Shown here in pieces: positions 34,470 to 43,798 of a stretch of 64,000 bases of DNA; positions within the stretch are counted from its first letter, which is position 1; each line of letters opens with the position of its first letter. The DNA is from Bacteroidota bacterium (GTDB lineage Bacteria > Bacteroidota > Bacteroidia > Flavobacteriales > Flavobacteriaceae): contig JAFDZC010000018.1 in assembly GCA_018267095.1 (NCBI GenBank), forward strand, positions 496,001 to 560,000, in the 5' to 3' direction. The translations under genes were made by a program, and so were the position numbers. The notes beneath the pieces are model-generated. The model saw nothing but the letters and a program-made list of their open reading frames with translations. It was not told where the DNA came from and did not search any database.

Positions 34470-36413
34470 ATGAAAATCCGTATTCTATTGGGTTGTGTTT
34501 TTTTTGTTTTCGTTGCTTGCCAAACCCAAACCAAGCAAAAAGCAGAAACGCTTACGCCTCATCAAAAAGAAATCATCAAGCGATATAAAAAAATCAGCTA
34601 TATCGTCAATACTTATCCGGATTCTATTGATGATTATGCCGATTGGCTTGAGCGCAAAACAAAAAATGAATCTGCCTTGTATCAAGCTATGGCGCACTTT
34701 GCCCGCGGAATTTATTATCAAAATATTTCCAGCTACGAGCTTTCCAAAAAAGAATTGGAACAGATTATTCAAACGGTGCGCAACACTAAATACGATACCA
34801 TTTGTGGCCGAGCCTATCTGGCTTTGGGGAACAACTACAAAAACACCGGTGATTACCCGAAAGCTTTTAGCTATCTGTATAAAACGCTCAAAACCTACGA
34901 AAAACACAACAATAAATACGGAACTTCGAGTGCCTATGGATGCATGGCTCAGATTTATTTGCAGAAGAATGATATTGCCTCAGCCGAGGAATACCTCAAG
35001 AAAGCCATTGACATCATGGGGTCTGACAAAGACAATCATTTTTATTTGATTTTTATCCATACGCTCGCCAATGTTTATGGGATGCAAGGCAATTACAAGG
35101 CGGCTTTAAAGTTGGATGAAGAAGGAATCCGCATCTCGGAAAAACTCAAAATGCTCCGAAACAAATCAACCTTTTACGACAACAAGGCCAATTGTTATAT
35201 GTATTCGAATCGATTGGACAGCGCGGCTTATTATTTTAACGCGTGTTTGAAAATTGATACCGAGGTGGGCGAAAAAAAGCAAATCGCCGACACTTATAGC
35301 AATTTGGGTGCGCTTTACTTTTATTCAAAAGACTACTCAAAAGCGCTTGCGTATATGAACAAAAGTTTTGCATTGCTCGAAGAAATTCACAATCTGCCCA
35401 ACATGATACGCGCGTATGATGTGATGGTAGATATTTATAAAGCCAAAGGGAATTATCTCAAGGCGCTCGAACTCAAAGATCGCAAAGAAGAAGTAATCCG
35501 GCAGATGATTTCTGAAAAAAAAGAAGCCGCTTTGGCCGAATTCAAAGTGGTTTATGAAACCGAAAAAAAAGAAAAAGCACTGGCGCAAAACCGTGTCAAA
35601 TTACTGCAAAAAGAAGCCGAAGCCCGTCGGAAAAACTATTGGATTGCCGCTTCGGTGACTTTGGCGTTTTTTATTGCGCTCATCGGCGGACTGATTTACC
35701 GACAAGAAAAAATCAAAAACCGACAACAAGAACAAGAGTTCAAGCTCAAATCAGCCATTGCGCAAATCGAGGCTCAGAACCAATTGCAAGAACAGCGCTT
35801 GGCTATTTCGCGCGATTTGCATGACAACATTGGCTCTCAGCTCACTTTTATTATTTCGTCGGTTGAAAATCTCAAATATGCTTTTGATATTCAAAACCCG
35901 AAACTCGACGAAAAACTCACGGCCATTGGCAATTTTACGCGTGAAACCATCAGTGAATTGCGCGATACTATTTGGGCGATGAATTACCAAGAAATCTCGA
36001 TTGAAGAACTTGAATCGCGCGCGCTGAATTTTATCGAAAAAGGTAAAAATTCGCATGAGCATATTGATTTTTCATTTCAGGTTGATGCTTCTATCAAACA
36101 AATAAAGCTTAGTTCTTTGCAAGGCGTGAATTGTTATCGAACCTTGCAAGAAGCTATTCACAATGCCATAAAATATGCACGCGCTTCGCAAATCAACATT
36201 CAAATCGCCTCGCTCAATCAAGACGAAATTCAAATCGTGGTTTCTGACAACGGAATCGGGTTTGATCAAATGAGCATCGAAAAAGGCAACGGGCTTTTAA
36301 ACATGCAAAAACGCATTGAAAGCATCGGCGGAATTTTTTCGATTCACTCTGCACCGAATCAAGGCACGCAAATCAAAATATTGTTGCATCAAAATCAACT
36401 CGGATTGGTATGA
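34470..36413 (+). CDS. TPR-type sensor histidine kinase 1
   Basis: 647 aa. A lipoprotein-like or cleavable signal (LLGCVFFVFVAC) leads to a periplasmic domain of TPR repeats (about residues 60-350), then one membrane helix (about 389-411), a coiled coil, and a HisKA_3 domain with phosphate-accepting His451 in RDLHDNIGSQ. The HATPase domain has an N-box (EAIHNAIKYA) and glycine boxes (DNGIGFD, GNGLLNMQKRI). It should phosphorylate a LuxR-type regulator, for which 38190-38837 is the clear candidate. Its stop overlaps the second kinase as ATGA. Confidence 0.93.
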   Translation: MKIRILLGCVFFVFVACQTQTKQKAETLTPHQKEIIKRYKKISYIVNTYPDSIDDYADWLERKTKNESALYQAMAHFARGIYYQNISSYELSKKELEQIIQTVRNTKYDTICGRAYLALGNNYKNTGDYPKAFSYLYKTLKTYEKHNNKYGTSSAYGCMAQIYLQKNDIASAEEYLKKAIDIMGSDKDNHFYLIFIHTLANVYGMQGNYKAALKLDEEGIRISEKLKMLRNKSTFYDNKANCYMYSNRLDSAAYYFNACLKIDTEVGEKKQIADTYSNLGALYFYSKDYSKALAYMNKSFALLEEIHNLPNMIRAYDVMVDIYKAKGNYLKALELKDRKEEVIRQMISEKKEAALAEFKVVYETEKKEKALAQNRVKLLQKEAEARRKNYWIAASVTLAFFIALIGGLIYRQEKIKNRQQEQEFKLKSAIAQIEAQNQLQEQRLAISRDLHDNIGSQLTFIISSVENLKYAFDIQNPKLDEKLTAIGNFTRETISELRDTIWAMNYQEISIEELESRALNFIEKGKNSHEHIDFSFQVDASIKQIKLSSLQGVNCYRTLQEAIHNAIKYARASQINIQIASLNQDEIQIVVSDNGIGFDQMSIEKGNGLLNMQKRIESIGGIFSIHSAPNQGTQIKILLHQNQLGLV

Positions 36414-38179
36414 TGAATTGGGTTATTTATATCGTTTTTGGGTTGTTGGTTCAGCCTCAGGTCAATCCGAAAAAGACAATTGATGCACTCAATCAAATGC
36501 CTTATGAACAAAAGGTAGCCAAGGCGGCTTTGCTCGATAAAAAGTTTCTTGAGAATGCGCAGTCAGCCCACAAAATTGGTTATACCCTAGGCGAAGCAGA
36601 AAGCTACAGCAATTTGAGTCTGATTTATTACACCCAAGGAAAATATGCGCTCGATGTGCAATATTCACTCAAAGCCATTGCCTTGTTTGACAAGCTTCAT
36701 GAGTATGAAAAACTGGCCTCGGCATATGGTGAATTGGGCTATCGTATGAAACGGCGCGACATGAAAAGCGCACAATATTATATGCAAAAAGGCAAACGAA
36801 TTGCCGAAGACCGAAAATTCACACAACCGCTTTTGGGAATTTACAACAATTACGGTGTGCTCAAGGAAATGCAACAATCGCTTGATTCGGCTTTGTATTA
36901 TTACCAAAAAGGATTAGAACTCAAAGAATCTATTCACGATAGTTTGGGCTTGCCTTATAGTTTGAACAATATAGCCGGAGTTCATTTGCTCAGAGGTGAA
37001 TTTGCCCGGGCCAAACCTTTATTTGAACGCGCACTGGATATCAGAGCTCGCCGAAAAGACCAAGCCGGAATCATGGAAAGCTATTCGTGTTTTGGTGATT
37101 TTTATCTGATGCAAAACCAACCCAAGCCAGCAATTGTCTGGTATCAGAAGGCACTTGAAAAAGCTCAAGAACTGGGTTATATCGATTTTATTCAAAAAAG
37201 CCACAAAGCAATTTCAGAATGTTATGAAATCCTAGGTAATTCTGCTTTGGCTTTAAAACACCATCAAGCCTACAGCCAATTCAAAGACAGTTTGGTCAAC
37301 ACACAAACCAATGATAAAATAGCTGAATTAGAAGTCCGATTTCAAACCAACGAAAAAGAAAAAGAAATTGTTCAGCACAAAAACGAATTGCTCGAAAAAA
37401 ATATCGAAGTTAAAAATGCCCGTTATCAAATGGCTGGTTTGGGCTTGGTGGCTTTGTTCGTTTCGCTGTTGGGTTTTTTGTTTTACCGACAGCAAAAACT
37501 CAAAATTCGCCAGCAACAACAAGAGTTTGAACTCAAAAGTGCGATTGCTCAAATTGAAACTCAGAATCAATTGCAAGAGCAACGATTGGATATTTCGCGC
37601 GATTTGCACGACAACATCGGAGCCCAACTCACTTTTATTATCTCATCGGTGGACAATCTCAAATATGCGTTTGATATCCAGAATCCGAAACTCAGTAGCA
37701 AGCTCAACAACATCAGCGCGTTTACGCAATCGACCATTGTTGAATTGCGCGACACCATTTGGGCGATGAACTCAAATGATTTAACCTTTGAAGATTTGCG
37801 CGTGCGTATGATGAATTTCATTGAAAAAGCACAATCTGCTCAAGAGCAAACGCAGATTATTTTTGAGATTGATTCAAAACTTGATGCTTTGGTTTTGAGT
37901 TCGGTTTTGGGCATGAATGTCTACAGAACCATGCAAGAAGCTGTCAATAATGCCATTAAATATGCGCATGCCCGTCAGATTCAAATTCAAATCAAGAAAA
38001 CCTCGGCTGGATTTGAAATGAAAATCATCGATGACGGTCAAGGTTTTGATTTGGATGAAGTAGTCAGAGGCAACGGATTGCACAACATGCAAAAACGCAT
38101 CGAGCAGATTGGCGGCACTTTTAGTCTGGATACTCAAGTAGGAAACGGAACCCAAATTTCGCTTTCAATTCACCTTTAA
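36410..38179 (+). CDS. TPR-type sensor histidine kinase 2
   Basis: 589 aa, a paralogue of the preceding kinase: an N-terminal hydrophobic segment, TPR repeats (about 55-300), a membrane helix (about residues 343-360), the same QNQLQEQRL-ISRDLHDNIG block with His400 as the phosphate acceptor, and the HATPase boxes (EAVNNAIKYAHA, DDGQGFD, GNGLHNMQKRIEQIGG). The output halves are nearly alike while the TPR sensor halves differ, so the pair probably reads two signals and feeds one regulator. ATGA overlap with kinase 1, 10 nt before the regulator gene. Confidence 0.93.
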   Translation: MMNWVIYIVFGLLVQPQVNPKKTIDALNQMPYEQKVAKAALLDKKFLENAQSAHKIGYTLGEAESYSNLSLIYYTQGKYALDVQYSLKAIALFDKLHEYEKLASAYGELGYRMKRRDMKSAQYYMQKGKRIAEDRKFTQPLLGIYNNYGVLKEMQQSLDSALYYYQKGLELKESIHDSLGLPYSLNNIAGVHLLRGEFARAKPLFERALDIRARRKDQAGIMESYSCFGDFYLMQNQPKPAIVWYQKALEKAQELGYIDFIQKSHKAISECYEILGNSALALKHHQAYSQFKDSLVNTQTNDKIAELEVRFQTNEKEKEIVQHKNELLEKNIEVKNARYQMAGLGLVALFVSLLGFLFYRQQKLKIRQQQQEFELKSAIAQIETQNQLQEQRLDISRDLHDNIGAQLTFIISSVDNLKYAFDIQNPKLSSKLNNISAFTQSTIVELRDTIWAMNSNDLTFEDLRVRMMNFIEKAQSAQEQTQIIFEIDSKLDALVLSSVLGMNVYRTMQEAVNNAIKYAHARQIQIQIKKTSAGFEMKIIDDGQGFDLDEVVRGNGLHNMQKRIEQIGGTFSLDTQVGNGTQISLSIHL

Positions 38180-38189
38180 AAATTTTGTT

Positions 38190-38837
38190 ATGATTCGCAT
38201 TGCCATTGTAGACGACAACTCATTTTTGATCAAAACCATTCAAGAAAAACTTTCCTTTTTTGATGATTTTACGATCAAGTTTACCGCCGTCAACGGACAG
38301 GAATTGCTCGATAAATTAGATAAAAGCCACGCCGTTGATCTGATTCTGATGGACATTGAAATGCCGCAGATGAATGGCATCGATGCTACTTATCAAGTCA
38401 AACAAAAATATCCGCAAATCAAAATCATTATGCTCACGGTTTTTGACAACGATGAGAACATTTTCAAATCGATTAAAGCCGGAGCCGATGGATATTTTCT
38501 CAAAGAAGTCAATCCGCAAGAACTCTACAACGGCATCCACGAAACGCTCAACGGAGGCGCTGCTATGACGCCGTCAATCGCTTTAAAAACCTTAAAATTG
38601 TTGCGCGAACCGGTATATTTTGACGATGCACAAGCCACCGAAGAAGTCACCCTTACAGCGCGCGAAATTGAGGTTCTGGAACAACTCAGCAAAGGTTTGA
38701 AATACAATGCGATTGCCGAGAATTTATTCTTGTCGGCCGGAACCATTCGCAAACACGTCGAGAATATTTACAACAAGTTGCAAGTCCACAATAAACTTGA
38801 AGCGATTCAAAAAGCCAAGAACAACAAGTTGATTTGA
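38190..38837 (+). CDS. LuxR/NarL-type response regulator
   Basis: 215 aa. Receiver domain with the acidic pair D8/D9, phospho-accepting D55 (LILMDIEMP), and a conserved T/K late pair (MLTVFDN, FLKEVNP); then a LuxR-type HTH (LTAREIEVLEQLSKGLKYNAIAENLFLSAGTIRKHVENIYNKL). The two upstream kinases are its likely partners. Its gene abuts the convergent rhodanese gene with no spacer. Candidate targets are the genes with ACGTATTTC sites (29882 and 39313), which is inference. Confidence 0.95.
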   Translation: MIRIAIVDDNSFLIKTIQEKLSFFDDFTIKFTAVNGQELLDKLDKSHAVDLILMDIEMPQMNGIDATYQVKQKYPQIKIIMLTVFDNDENIFKSIKAGADGYFLKEVNPQELYNGIHETLNGGAAMTPSIALKTLKLLREPVYFDDAQATEEVTLTAREIEVLEQLSKGLKYNAIAENLFLSAGTIRKHVENIYNKLQVHNKLEAIQKAKNNKLI

Positions 38838-39146
38838 TTATAACTTCTGATTCAAACTTGCCCAACCGCCGCCGTTGATGACCTCAATGCCTTGCGCTTT
38901 TAAAATGGATGCAGCTTGAGCACTGCGCATTCCGCTTTGGCAGCAAACGACCACTGGCTTGTTGAGCTTGATGATTTCGTTTACTTTTCCTGAAATAACT
39001 TGCAGCGGAATATTTTTCGCGCCTTGGATATGTCCAGAGGCAAATTCTTCGTGTGTTCTTACATCAATAATCACCGCTCCTCGTGCGATAAAATCTTTTA
39101 AGTTGTCTGATTTGGCTCCGAATCCGAGCATATTTAACAATCCCAT
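38838..39146 (-). CDS. Single-domain rhodanese
   Basis: 102 aa, one rhodanese domain with the active loop CQSGMRS, where the second Cys of VVVCCQSG is the catalytic thiol, and IDVRTHEEFASGHIQGAKNIPL. It carries sulfur as a persulfide in the cytoplasm. The stop codon touches that of the response regulator, giving a gap-free convergent pair. Confidence 0.93.
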   Translation of the reverse strand: MGLLNMLGFGAKSDNLKDFIARGAVIIDVRTHEEFASGHIQGAKNIPLQVISGKVNEIIKLNKPVVVCCQSGMRSAQAASILKAQGIEVINGGGWASLNQKL

Positions 39147-39163
39147 AGTGTTTTAAATTTTGT

Positions 39164-39171
39164 CAAAAATA
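39164..39171 (-). promoter_or_regulatory. TAnnTTTG box of the rhodanese gene
   Basis: On the minus strand the box reads TATTTTTG, a perfect match, 18 nt before the ATG at 39146. Confidence 0.5.
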
Positions 39172-39249
39172 CACGTGTGATTTCAACTGTTCTGTAACAA
39201 AAGTTACGCTGAAACAACCGAGCAACGGAGTTTTAAAATACGAAAATTA

Positions 39250-39260
39250 ACGTATTTCCG
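39250..39260. promoter_or_regulatory. Candidate regulator site ACGTATTTCCG
   Basis: Shares ACGTATTTC plus a following CG with the site at 29808. It lies 20 bp upstream of a perfect -7 box, the usual place for an activator such as the neighbouring LuxR-type regulator. Confidence 0.4.
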
Positions 39261-39277
39261 CACTCATAGGCCGCTCA

Positions 39278-39285
39278 TACTTTTG
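39278..39285 (+). promoter_or_regulatory. TAnnTTTG box of the SUMF-adhesin pair
   Basis: TACTTTTG, a perfect match, 27 nt before the ATG at 39313. Confidence 0.6.
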
Positions 39286-39312
39286 TTTCATAACATTTAA
39301 AAAACAAAACGT

Positions 39313-40770
39313 ATGAAAACTAAAAAATTATTCTTTCAATGGGCTTTGTGCTTGATTGCTTTGTGCTCGGGTGCTACTTGGGCCAACAATGTGCAAATTA
39401 CCGGAACTTCCGTATCGGGTTCGAACATCAGTTTCAACATCAGTTGGGAAAACAGTTGGTATGCCAGCGCGGCACCGGCCAATTGGGATGCTGTCTGGGT
39501 ATTTGTCAAATATCAAGATTGTAACACCAAGTTGTGGAATCATGTCAACTTAAACACTTCTGGCCATACCGCTGCTTCTCCTTTGCAAGTAGATACCGTG
39601 ACCGATGCTAAAGGTGTTTTTATTCGTCGCAGCGCCGTAGGTGGAGGCAATATAGCTTCAACTGCCGTGACTTTGAGCATGAACTTACCGGCCGGAACTT
39701 ATAACTTCAAAGTGTACGGAATTGAAATGGTCAACATTCCGCAAGGAGATTTTCAAGTAGGAGACGGAGCAGGTTCTTACACCTACAACAATGTAACCAT
39801 CAACAGTACAGCCCAAACCAGCGGACTTACTGCCGGAGCGATTAGCCCTAATTATTCGGCATCAATTCCGGCGACTTTTCCGATGGGTTACAATTCTTTC
39901 TATTGTATGAAATATGAAGTTTCGGTTGAGCAATACGCAGATTTCTTGAATTCATTGACTTTTGACCAACAAAAAAACAGAGTCGTGACCGATCCGATCA
40001 GCGCCGCGGGAAGTTATGCGATGTACAGCGGAACTTCTTTGCAATATCGTTGCGGATTGTCTATTGTGACCCCGGGCAGCAACGGTGCAATTCCGGCTGT
40101 TTTTGGTTCAGACGCCACTCCGGGAACGCCCAACAGCGTCAATGACGGACAAGACATTGCCATGAATATGATTGGTTGGTTTGACTTGGCAGCTTATTTA
40201 GATTGGGCAGCGCTCAGACCGATGACTGAATTAGAATTCGAGAAAGTTTGTCGCGGACCACAACCTAGAGTAGCCGGCGAATACGCTTGGGGCAGCACAC
40301 AAGTTACAGCAGTATACAGCAATGCTTTGAATAATGCCTTTCAATCGAATGAAGTCCCTTCAGTAGCGGTGAACAATGGTATGTGTGCTTATGGAGTGAA
40401 CACAAGCAGCAGCGTTTATGGACCTGTCAGAGTAGGAGCGATGGCTACCGGAACTTCAGGCAGATTGTCTTCGGGTGCAGGATATTATGGCGTTATGGAT
40501 ATGTCCGGAAATGTTTGGGAAACCGTCATCGGAACTTACTATGCCGCCGGGGTTACTTATACCGGAACTTTGGGTGACGGAAGCCTAGATGCTACCGGAG
40601 CCGCCAACCAAGCCACTTGGCCCACCACTAATTCTTCAACCAATGGAGTAGGTTACAGAGGCGGTTCTTATTACAATGTTTCGCCTTATATCTGTACTTC
40701 AGACCGATATAGTATTATTAATTCAGGCGTGAACCGTTCATACGGAAATGGGGGTAGAGGTGTTCGATAA
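39313..40770 (+). CDS. Exported SUMF1/FGE-like protein
   Basis: 485 aa with a signal peptide (LFFQWALCLIALCSGATWA). A beta-sandwich of about 130 residues is followed by an FGE-sulfatase (SUMF1) domain: NSFYCMKYEVSVEQYADFLNS, RPMTELEFEKVCRG, YGVMDMSGNVWETV, GYRGGSYY and the terminal YGNGGRGVR. The paired cysteines of true formylglycine generators are not apparent, so it is more like the structural GldJ/GldK type than an enzyme. No T9SS tail. It lies 73 nt before a T9SS adhesin, downstream of the kinase/regulator operon. Confidence 0.87.
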   Translation: MKTKKLFFQWALCLIALCSGATWANNVQITGTSVSGSNISFNISWENSWYASAAPANWDAVWVFVKYQDCNTKLWNHVNLNTSGHTAASPLQVDTVTDAKGVFIRRSAVGGGNIASTAVTLSMNLPAGTYNFKVYGIEMVNIPQGDFQVGDGAGSYTYNNVTINSTAQTSGLTAGAISPNYSASIPATFPMGYNSFYCMKYEVSVEQYADFLNSLTFDQQKNRVVTDPISAAGSYAMYSGTSLQYRCGLSIVTPGSNGAIPAVFGSDATPGTPNSVNDGQDIAMNMIGWFDLAAYLDWAALRPMTELEFEKVCRGPQPRVAGEYAWGSTQVTAVYSNALNNAFQSNEVPSVAVNNGMCAYGVNTSSSVYGPVRVGAMATGTSGRLSSGAGYYGVMDMSGNVWETVIGTYYAAGVTYTGTLGDGSLDATGAANQATWPTTNSSTNGVGYRGGSYYNVSPYICTSDRYSIINSGVNRSYGNGGRGVR

Positions 40771-40843
40771 CATCTAATTAGATTTTTATTGTGCTATTGA
40801 GTACAATGAACTTTAAAATTATTATTCATTAAAATCTAATCAG

Positions 40844-43705
40844 ATGAGATCAACAAAATACTTTTTTCAAGTGTTGATGGTAATTCTGCTGGCTCATTTC
40901 CCGATTTATGCCCAATATACCGGCGGATCAGCCAACGGAACTTCGCTCAATGAACTCACGAGTTCTATCTGTGCAAATCCGGCTCATTTTTATGCCTATT
41001 TTGGAGGAAGCTCAGACGGAAGCGGCGTCAACACTTTAATCAGCGCTACCTGTAGCACCCCACCGGGAGGATTTGCCTATATGGGTGGTTTGGGCGATGG
41101 AGCTTCGGTACACACCATCAGCAACACATCCTGCGGATTGCCACCGGGTGCTTATGCCTATACAGGCGGTAGCGGCGATGGACAGAGCGTTCACACACTC
41201 ATGAATCAAACTTGTCCCATTCCACCGCAATTTTATGCTTATTTCGGAGGAGAAGGCAGCGGTGCCTCGATGGATCAAAACCGAAATTGCGCGATTGTTT
41301 TGCCTGTGGCAGATTTTACCGCAACGCCAACCACGGTTTGCGTGAACACCGATGTTCAGTTTACCGATTTGTCTACCGCAGCCGTTGCTTGGGAATGGAC
41401 TTTTACCGGCGGAACGGTAGTTGCCCCTTCAACAGTCAACAGTCAGAATCCCATCGTTCGTTATGCCACGGCCGGAAGTTATCCTGTAACGCTTAAAGCC
41501 CTCAATTTTGACGGTAGTGATATAGAAACCAAAACAGCATACATCACCGTGGGAGCCGCAGCAACCATCACAGCCACCACACCGGGCGCTCGATGCGGAG
41601 TAGGTTCAGTCACTATTGGCGCCACCAGCGGAGGAATTGTACGTTGGTACAACCAAGCCACCGGCGGAACTTTACTGGGAACCGGAGCTACTTATACTAC
41701 GCCGAGCATCAGTGTCAATACAACTTATTATGCTGAAGCATACAACGGCTGTGTAGCTTCCACCCGAACTGCGGTTTCGGCCACGATTAATACGGTGCCG
41801 ACGATTACCGGAACACCGGCCAGCAGATGTGGTGCGGGAGTTGTAACTTTGAGTGCGAATCCAAGCACCGGAACCGTTCGTTGGTATGATGCCGCAACCG
41901 GCGGAACTTTACTCAGTACCGGAAGCACTTATACCACACCAAACATCAGTACAACGACTACTTATTACGCTGAAACTACTTCGGCTGAAAGCTGTACTTC
42001 GGCCAGAATTCCGGTAATAGCAACCATCAATTCGGTACCGACCGTTACTTCAACTACGCCGGCTACGCGATGTGGCGCAGGTTTGGCCACGATTCAAGCT
42101 ACGGCGAGCGCAGGAACTTTGAATTGGTATGCTGCTGCGACCGGAGGTACGGCTTTGTTTGTCGGAAACAGTTTCAGTCCGAATGTAACCGGCACAACCA
42201 CTTATTACGTTGAAGCTTCGAACAACGGATGTACTTCGGCCAGAACGCCAGTAACGATTACGGTCAATTCAGTTCCAATAATCACTTCAACCACACCGGC
42301 TGCTCGTTGTGATTCAGGTAGCGTAACCCTACAAGCAACCGCTTCTAGCGGAACTTTGAATTGGTACAGTGCAGCCACCGGCGGAACCTTGCTCGGCAGC
42401 GGAAACAGTTTTACCACACCATCCATTACTACCTCTACGAATTATTATGTCGAGAGTACAGACGGAACGTGTACTTCAGCCAGAACTGCGGTTTTAGCTA
42501 CGGTTAATGCGACACCGAGTATCACTTCAACTGCGCCATCACAGGTGTGTGGTTCGGGAACGGTTACTTTATCGGCAGTGGCCAATGTGGGTAATTTGAA
42601 TTGGTACAATGCAGCCACCGGCGGAAGTGTTCTGGGAACCGGAAATACGTTTACCACGCCGTCTATTACAACGACTACTACGTTCTATGTTGAAGCGGTG
42701 AATGCAGGTTGTACTTCGGTGCGCGTGCCGATTGTGGCTACGGTGAATACCATTCCGACCATTACGTCTACTACGGGTGCCGTGACTTGTGGAAACACCG
42801 GCGGAACCTTATCAGCAACAGCCAGTGCAGGAACGATTTATTGGTATAGTGTAGCTAGCGGAGGAACCGCTTTTGCGACTGGTAATAGTATACCGGTTAG
42901 CGGAGCTTCGCAAACGTTCTATGTTGAAGCGGTCAGTAATGGCTGTACTTCACCAAGAGTTGCCGTGGTGTATATGAACAATCCGGTTCCGTCTATAACG
43001 TCGGTCACTCCGGGCAATCGCTGTGATGCGGGTTCATTGACTCTGGGGGCGACCACAGATTCAGGTACCATTCAATGGTATGATGCGCCTACCGGGGGAA
43101 CTTTACTCGGAACGGGTAGTAGTTTTATTACACCGGTGATTTCATCCACGACTGTATACTACGTTCAAACCGACAACGGAAATTGTGTGTCTGCACGAAC
43201 TCCGGTCACGGCTTCGATTCTGCCAACCGCAGCGCCATTGGGTAGCTCATCACAGAGTTTCTGTGCGGGCGAAACCGTCGGGATGTTGGTGGTTACCGGA
43301 TCTAATATTCAGTGGTATGATGCTGCTTCGGGCGGAAATCTCATCGCGAGCAATACACCGCTGGTGTCCGGAAGTACTTATTACGCATCTCAGACGGTCA
43401 CTTCATGCGAAAGCCCGAACAGATTAGCGGTGAGTGTTGTTTTAGGCAATTGCTTGGGCAATGAAACCTTCGACGCCGCTCAGTTGAACCTCTGGCCAAA
43501 TCCGGTGGTTGATAAACTTCAAGTTTCGTACACCGAAAACATCGATCAAATTGAAGTGCACAATATGCTCGGTCAACTCATCATGAACCACTCAGTTCAG
43601 GCGCGTGAGCACCGTTTAGATTTCAGTTCGTATGCCGCCGGAACTTATTTGGTGCGCATCCACATCCAAAACCAAATCAAAACCTACAAAATTATCAAGC
43701 AATAA
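40844..43705 (+). CDS. Large T9SS-secreted Ig-repeat adhesin-like protein
   Basis: 953 aa. After the signal peptide come five short repeats of about 26 residues (Y-x-GG-x2-DG-x-S-V-H-T ... C; residues about 23-150), then a PKD domain (about 152-235, VQFTDLSTAAVAWEWTF), then eight Ig-like repeats of about 78 residues, each with an RCGAG-like Cys turn and WY-x-AATGGTLL, and finally a type A T9SS sorting tail (LWPNPVVDKLQVSY...GTYLVRIHIQNQIKTYKIIKQ). The layout is of a long fibre on the cell surface. Likely co-transcribed with the SUMF gene. Confidence 0.9.
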   Translation: MRSTKYFFQVLMVILLAHFPIYAQYTGGSANGTSLNELTSSICANPAHFYAYFGGSSDGSGVNTLISATCSTPPGGFAYMGGLGDGASVHTISNTSCGLPPGAYAYTGGSGDGQSVHTLMNQTCPIPPQFYAYFGGEGSGASMDQNRNCAIVLPVADFTATPTTVCVNTDVQFTDLSTAAVAWEWTFTGGTVVAPSTVNSQNPIVRYATAGSYPVTLKALNFDGSDIETKTAYITVGAAATITATTPGARCGVGSVTIGATSGGIVRWYNQATGGTLLGTGATYTTPSISVNTTYYAEAYNGCVASTRTAVSATINTVPTITGTPASRCGAGVVTLSANPSTGTVRWYDAATGGTLLSTGSTYTTPNISTTTTYYAETTSAESCTSARIPVIATINSVPTVTSTTPATRCGAGLATIQATASAGTLNWYAAATGGTALFVGNSFSPNVTGTTTYYVEASNNGCTSARTPVTITVNSVPIITSTTPAARCDSGSVTLQATASSGTLNWYSAATGGTLLGSGNSFTTPSITTSTNYYVESTDGTCTSARTAVLATVNATPSITSTAPSQVCGSGTVTLSAVANVGNLNWYNAATGGSVLGTGNTFTTPSITTTTTFYVEAVNAGCTSVRVPIVATVNTIPTITSTTGAVTCGNTGGTLSATASAGTIYWYSVASGGTAFATGNSIPVSGASQTFYVEAVSNGCTSPRVAVVYMNNPVPSITSVTPGNRCDAGSLTLGATTDSGTIQWYDAPTGGTLLGTGSSFITPVISSTTVYYVQTDNGNCVSARTPVTASILPTAAPLGSSSQSFCAGETVGMLVVTGSNIQWYDAASGGNLIASNTPLVSGSTYYASQTVTSCESPNRLAVSVVLGNCLGNETFDAAQLNLWPNPVVDKLQVSYTENIDQIEVHNMLGQLIMNHSVQAREHRLDFSSYAAGTYLVRIHIQNQIKTYKIIKQ
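41570..43420 (+). repeat. In-gene tandem repeats encoding Ig-like modules
   Basis: Eight tandem units of about 230 bp inside the adhesin gene. Units share phrases such as ACCGGCGGAACTTT and TTGGTACAATGCAGCCACCG, close enough for recombination to change copy number. Confidence 0.7.
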
Positions 43706-43731
43706 TTTTTGTTTTTAGATGATTTGTTTTG

Positions 43732-43759
43732 AACCACGTCTGCAAAGGCGTGGTTTTTT
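43732..43759 (+). terminator. Terminator after the adhesin gene
   Basis: Stem AACCACGTC / GGCGTGGTT (one G-T pair; 43732-43740, 43747-43755) followed by T's. Confidence 0.75.
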
Positions 43760-43784
43760 GTTGTTCGTACATCAGAAATAATTT

Positions 43785-43792
43785 TATATTTG
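43785..43792 (+). promoter_or_regulatory. TAnnTTTG box of tetR (possibly leaderless)
   Basis: TATATTTG is a perfect match that ends 6 nt before the ATG at 43799, so the mRNA would start at or next to the start codon. An in-frame TTG at 43790 overlaps the box and cannot be the start if this promoter is real. Confidence 0.5.
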
Positions 43793-43798
43793 AAACCT

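Noticed and set aside
39313-40770. True formylglycine-generating enzyme acting on a sulfatase
   Set aside because: No sulfatase gene is nearby and the catalytic cysteine pair is not apparent; the protein is exported.
41570-43420. Regular direct repeats that could suggest a CRISPR array
   Set aside because: Units are about 230 bp, in frame, and encode Ig-like modules; there are no short identical repeats with unique spacers, and no cas genes are present.
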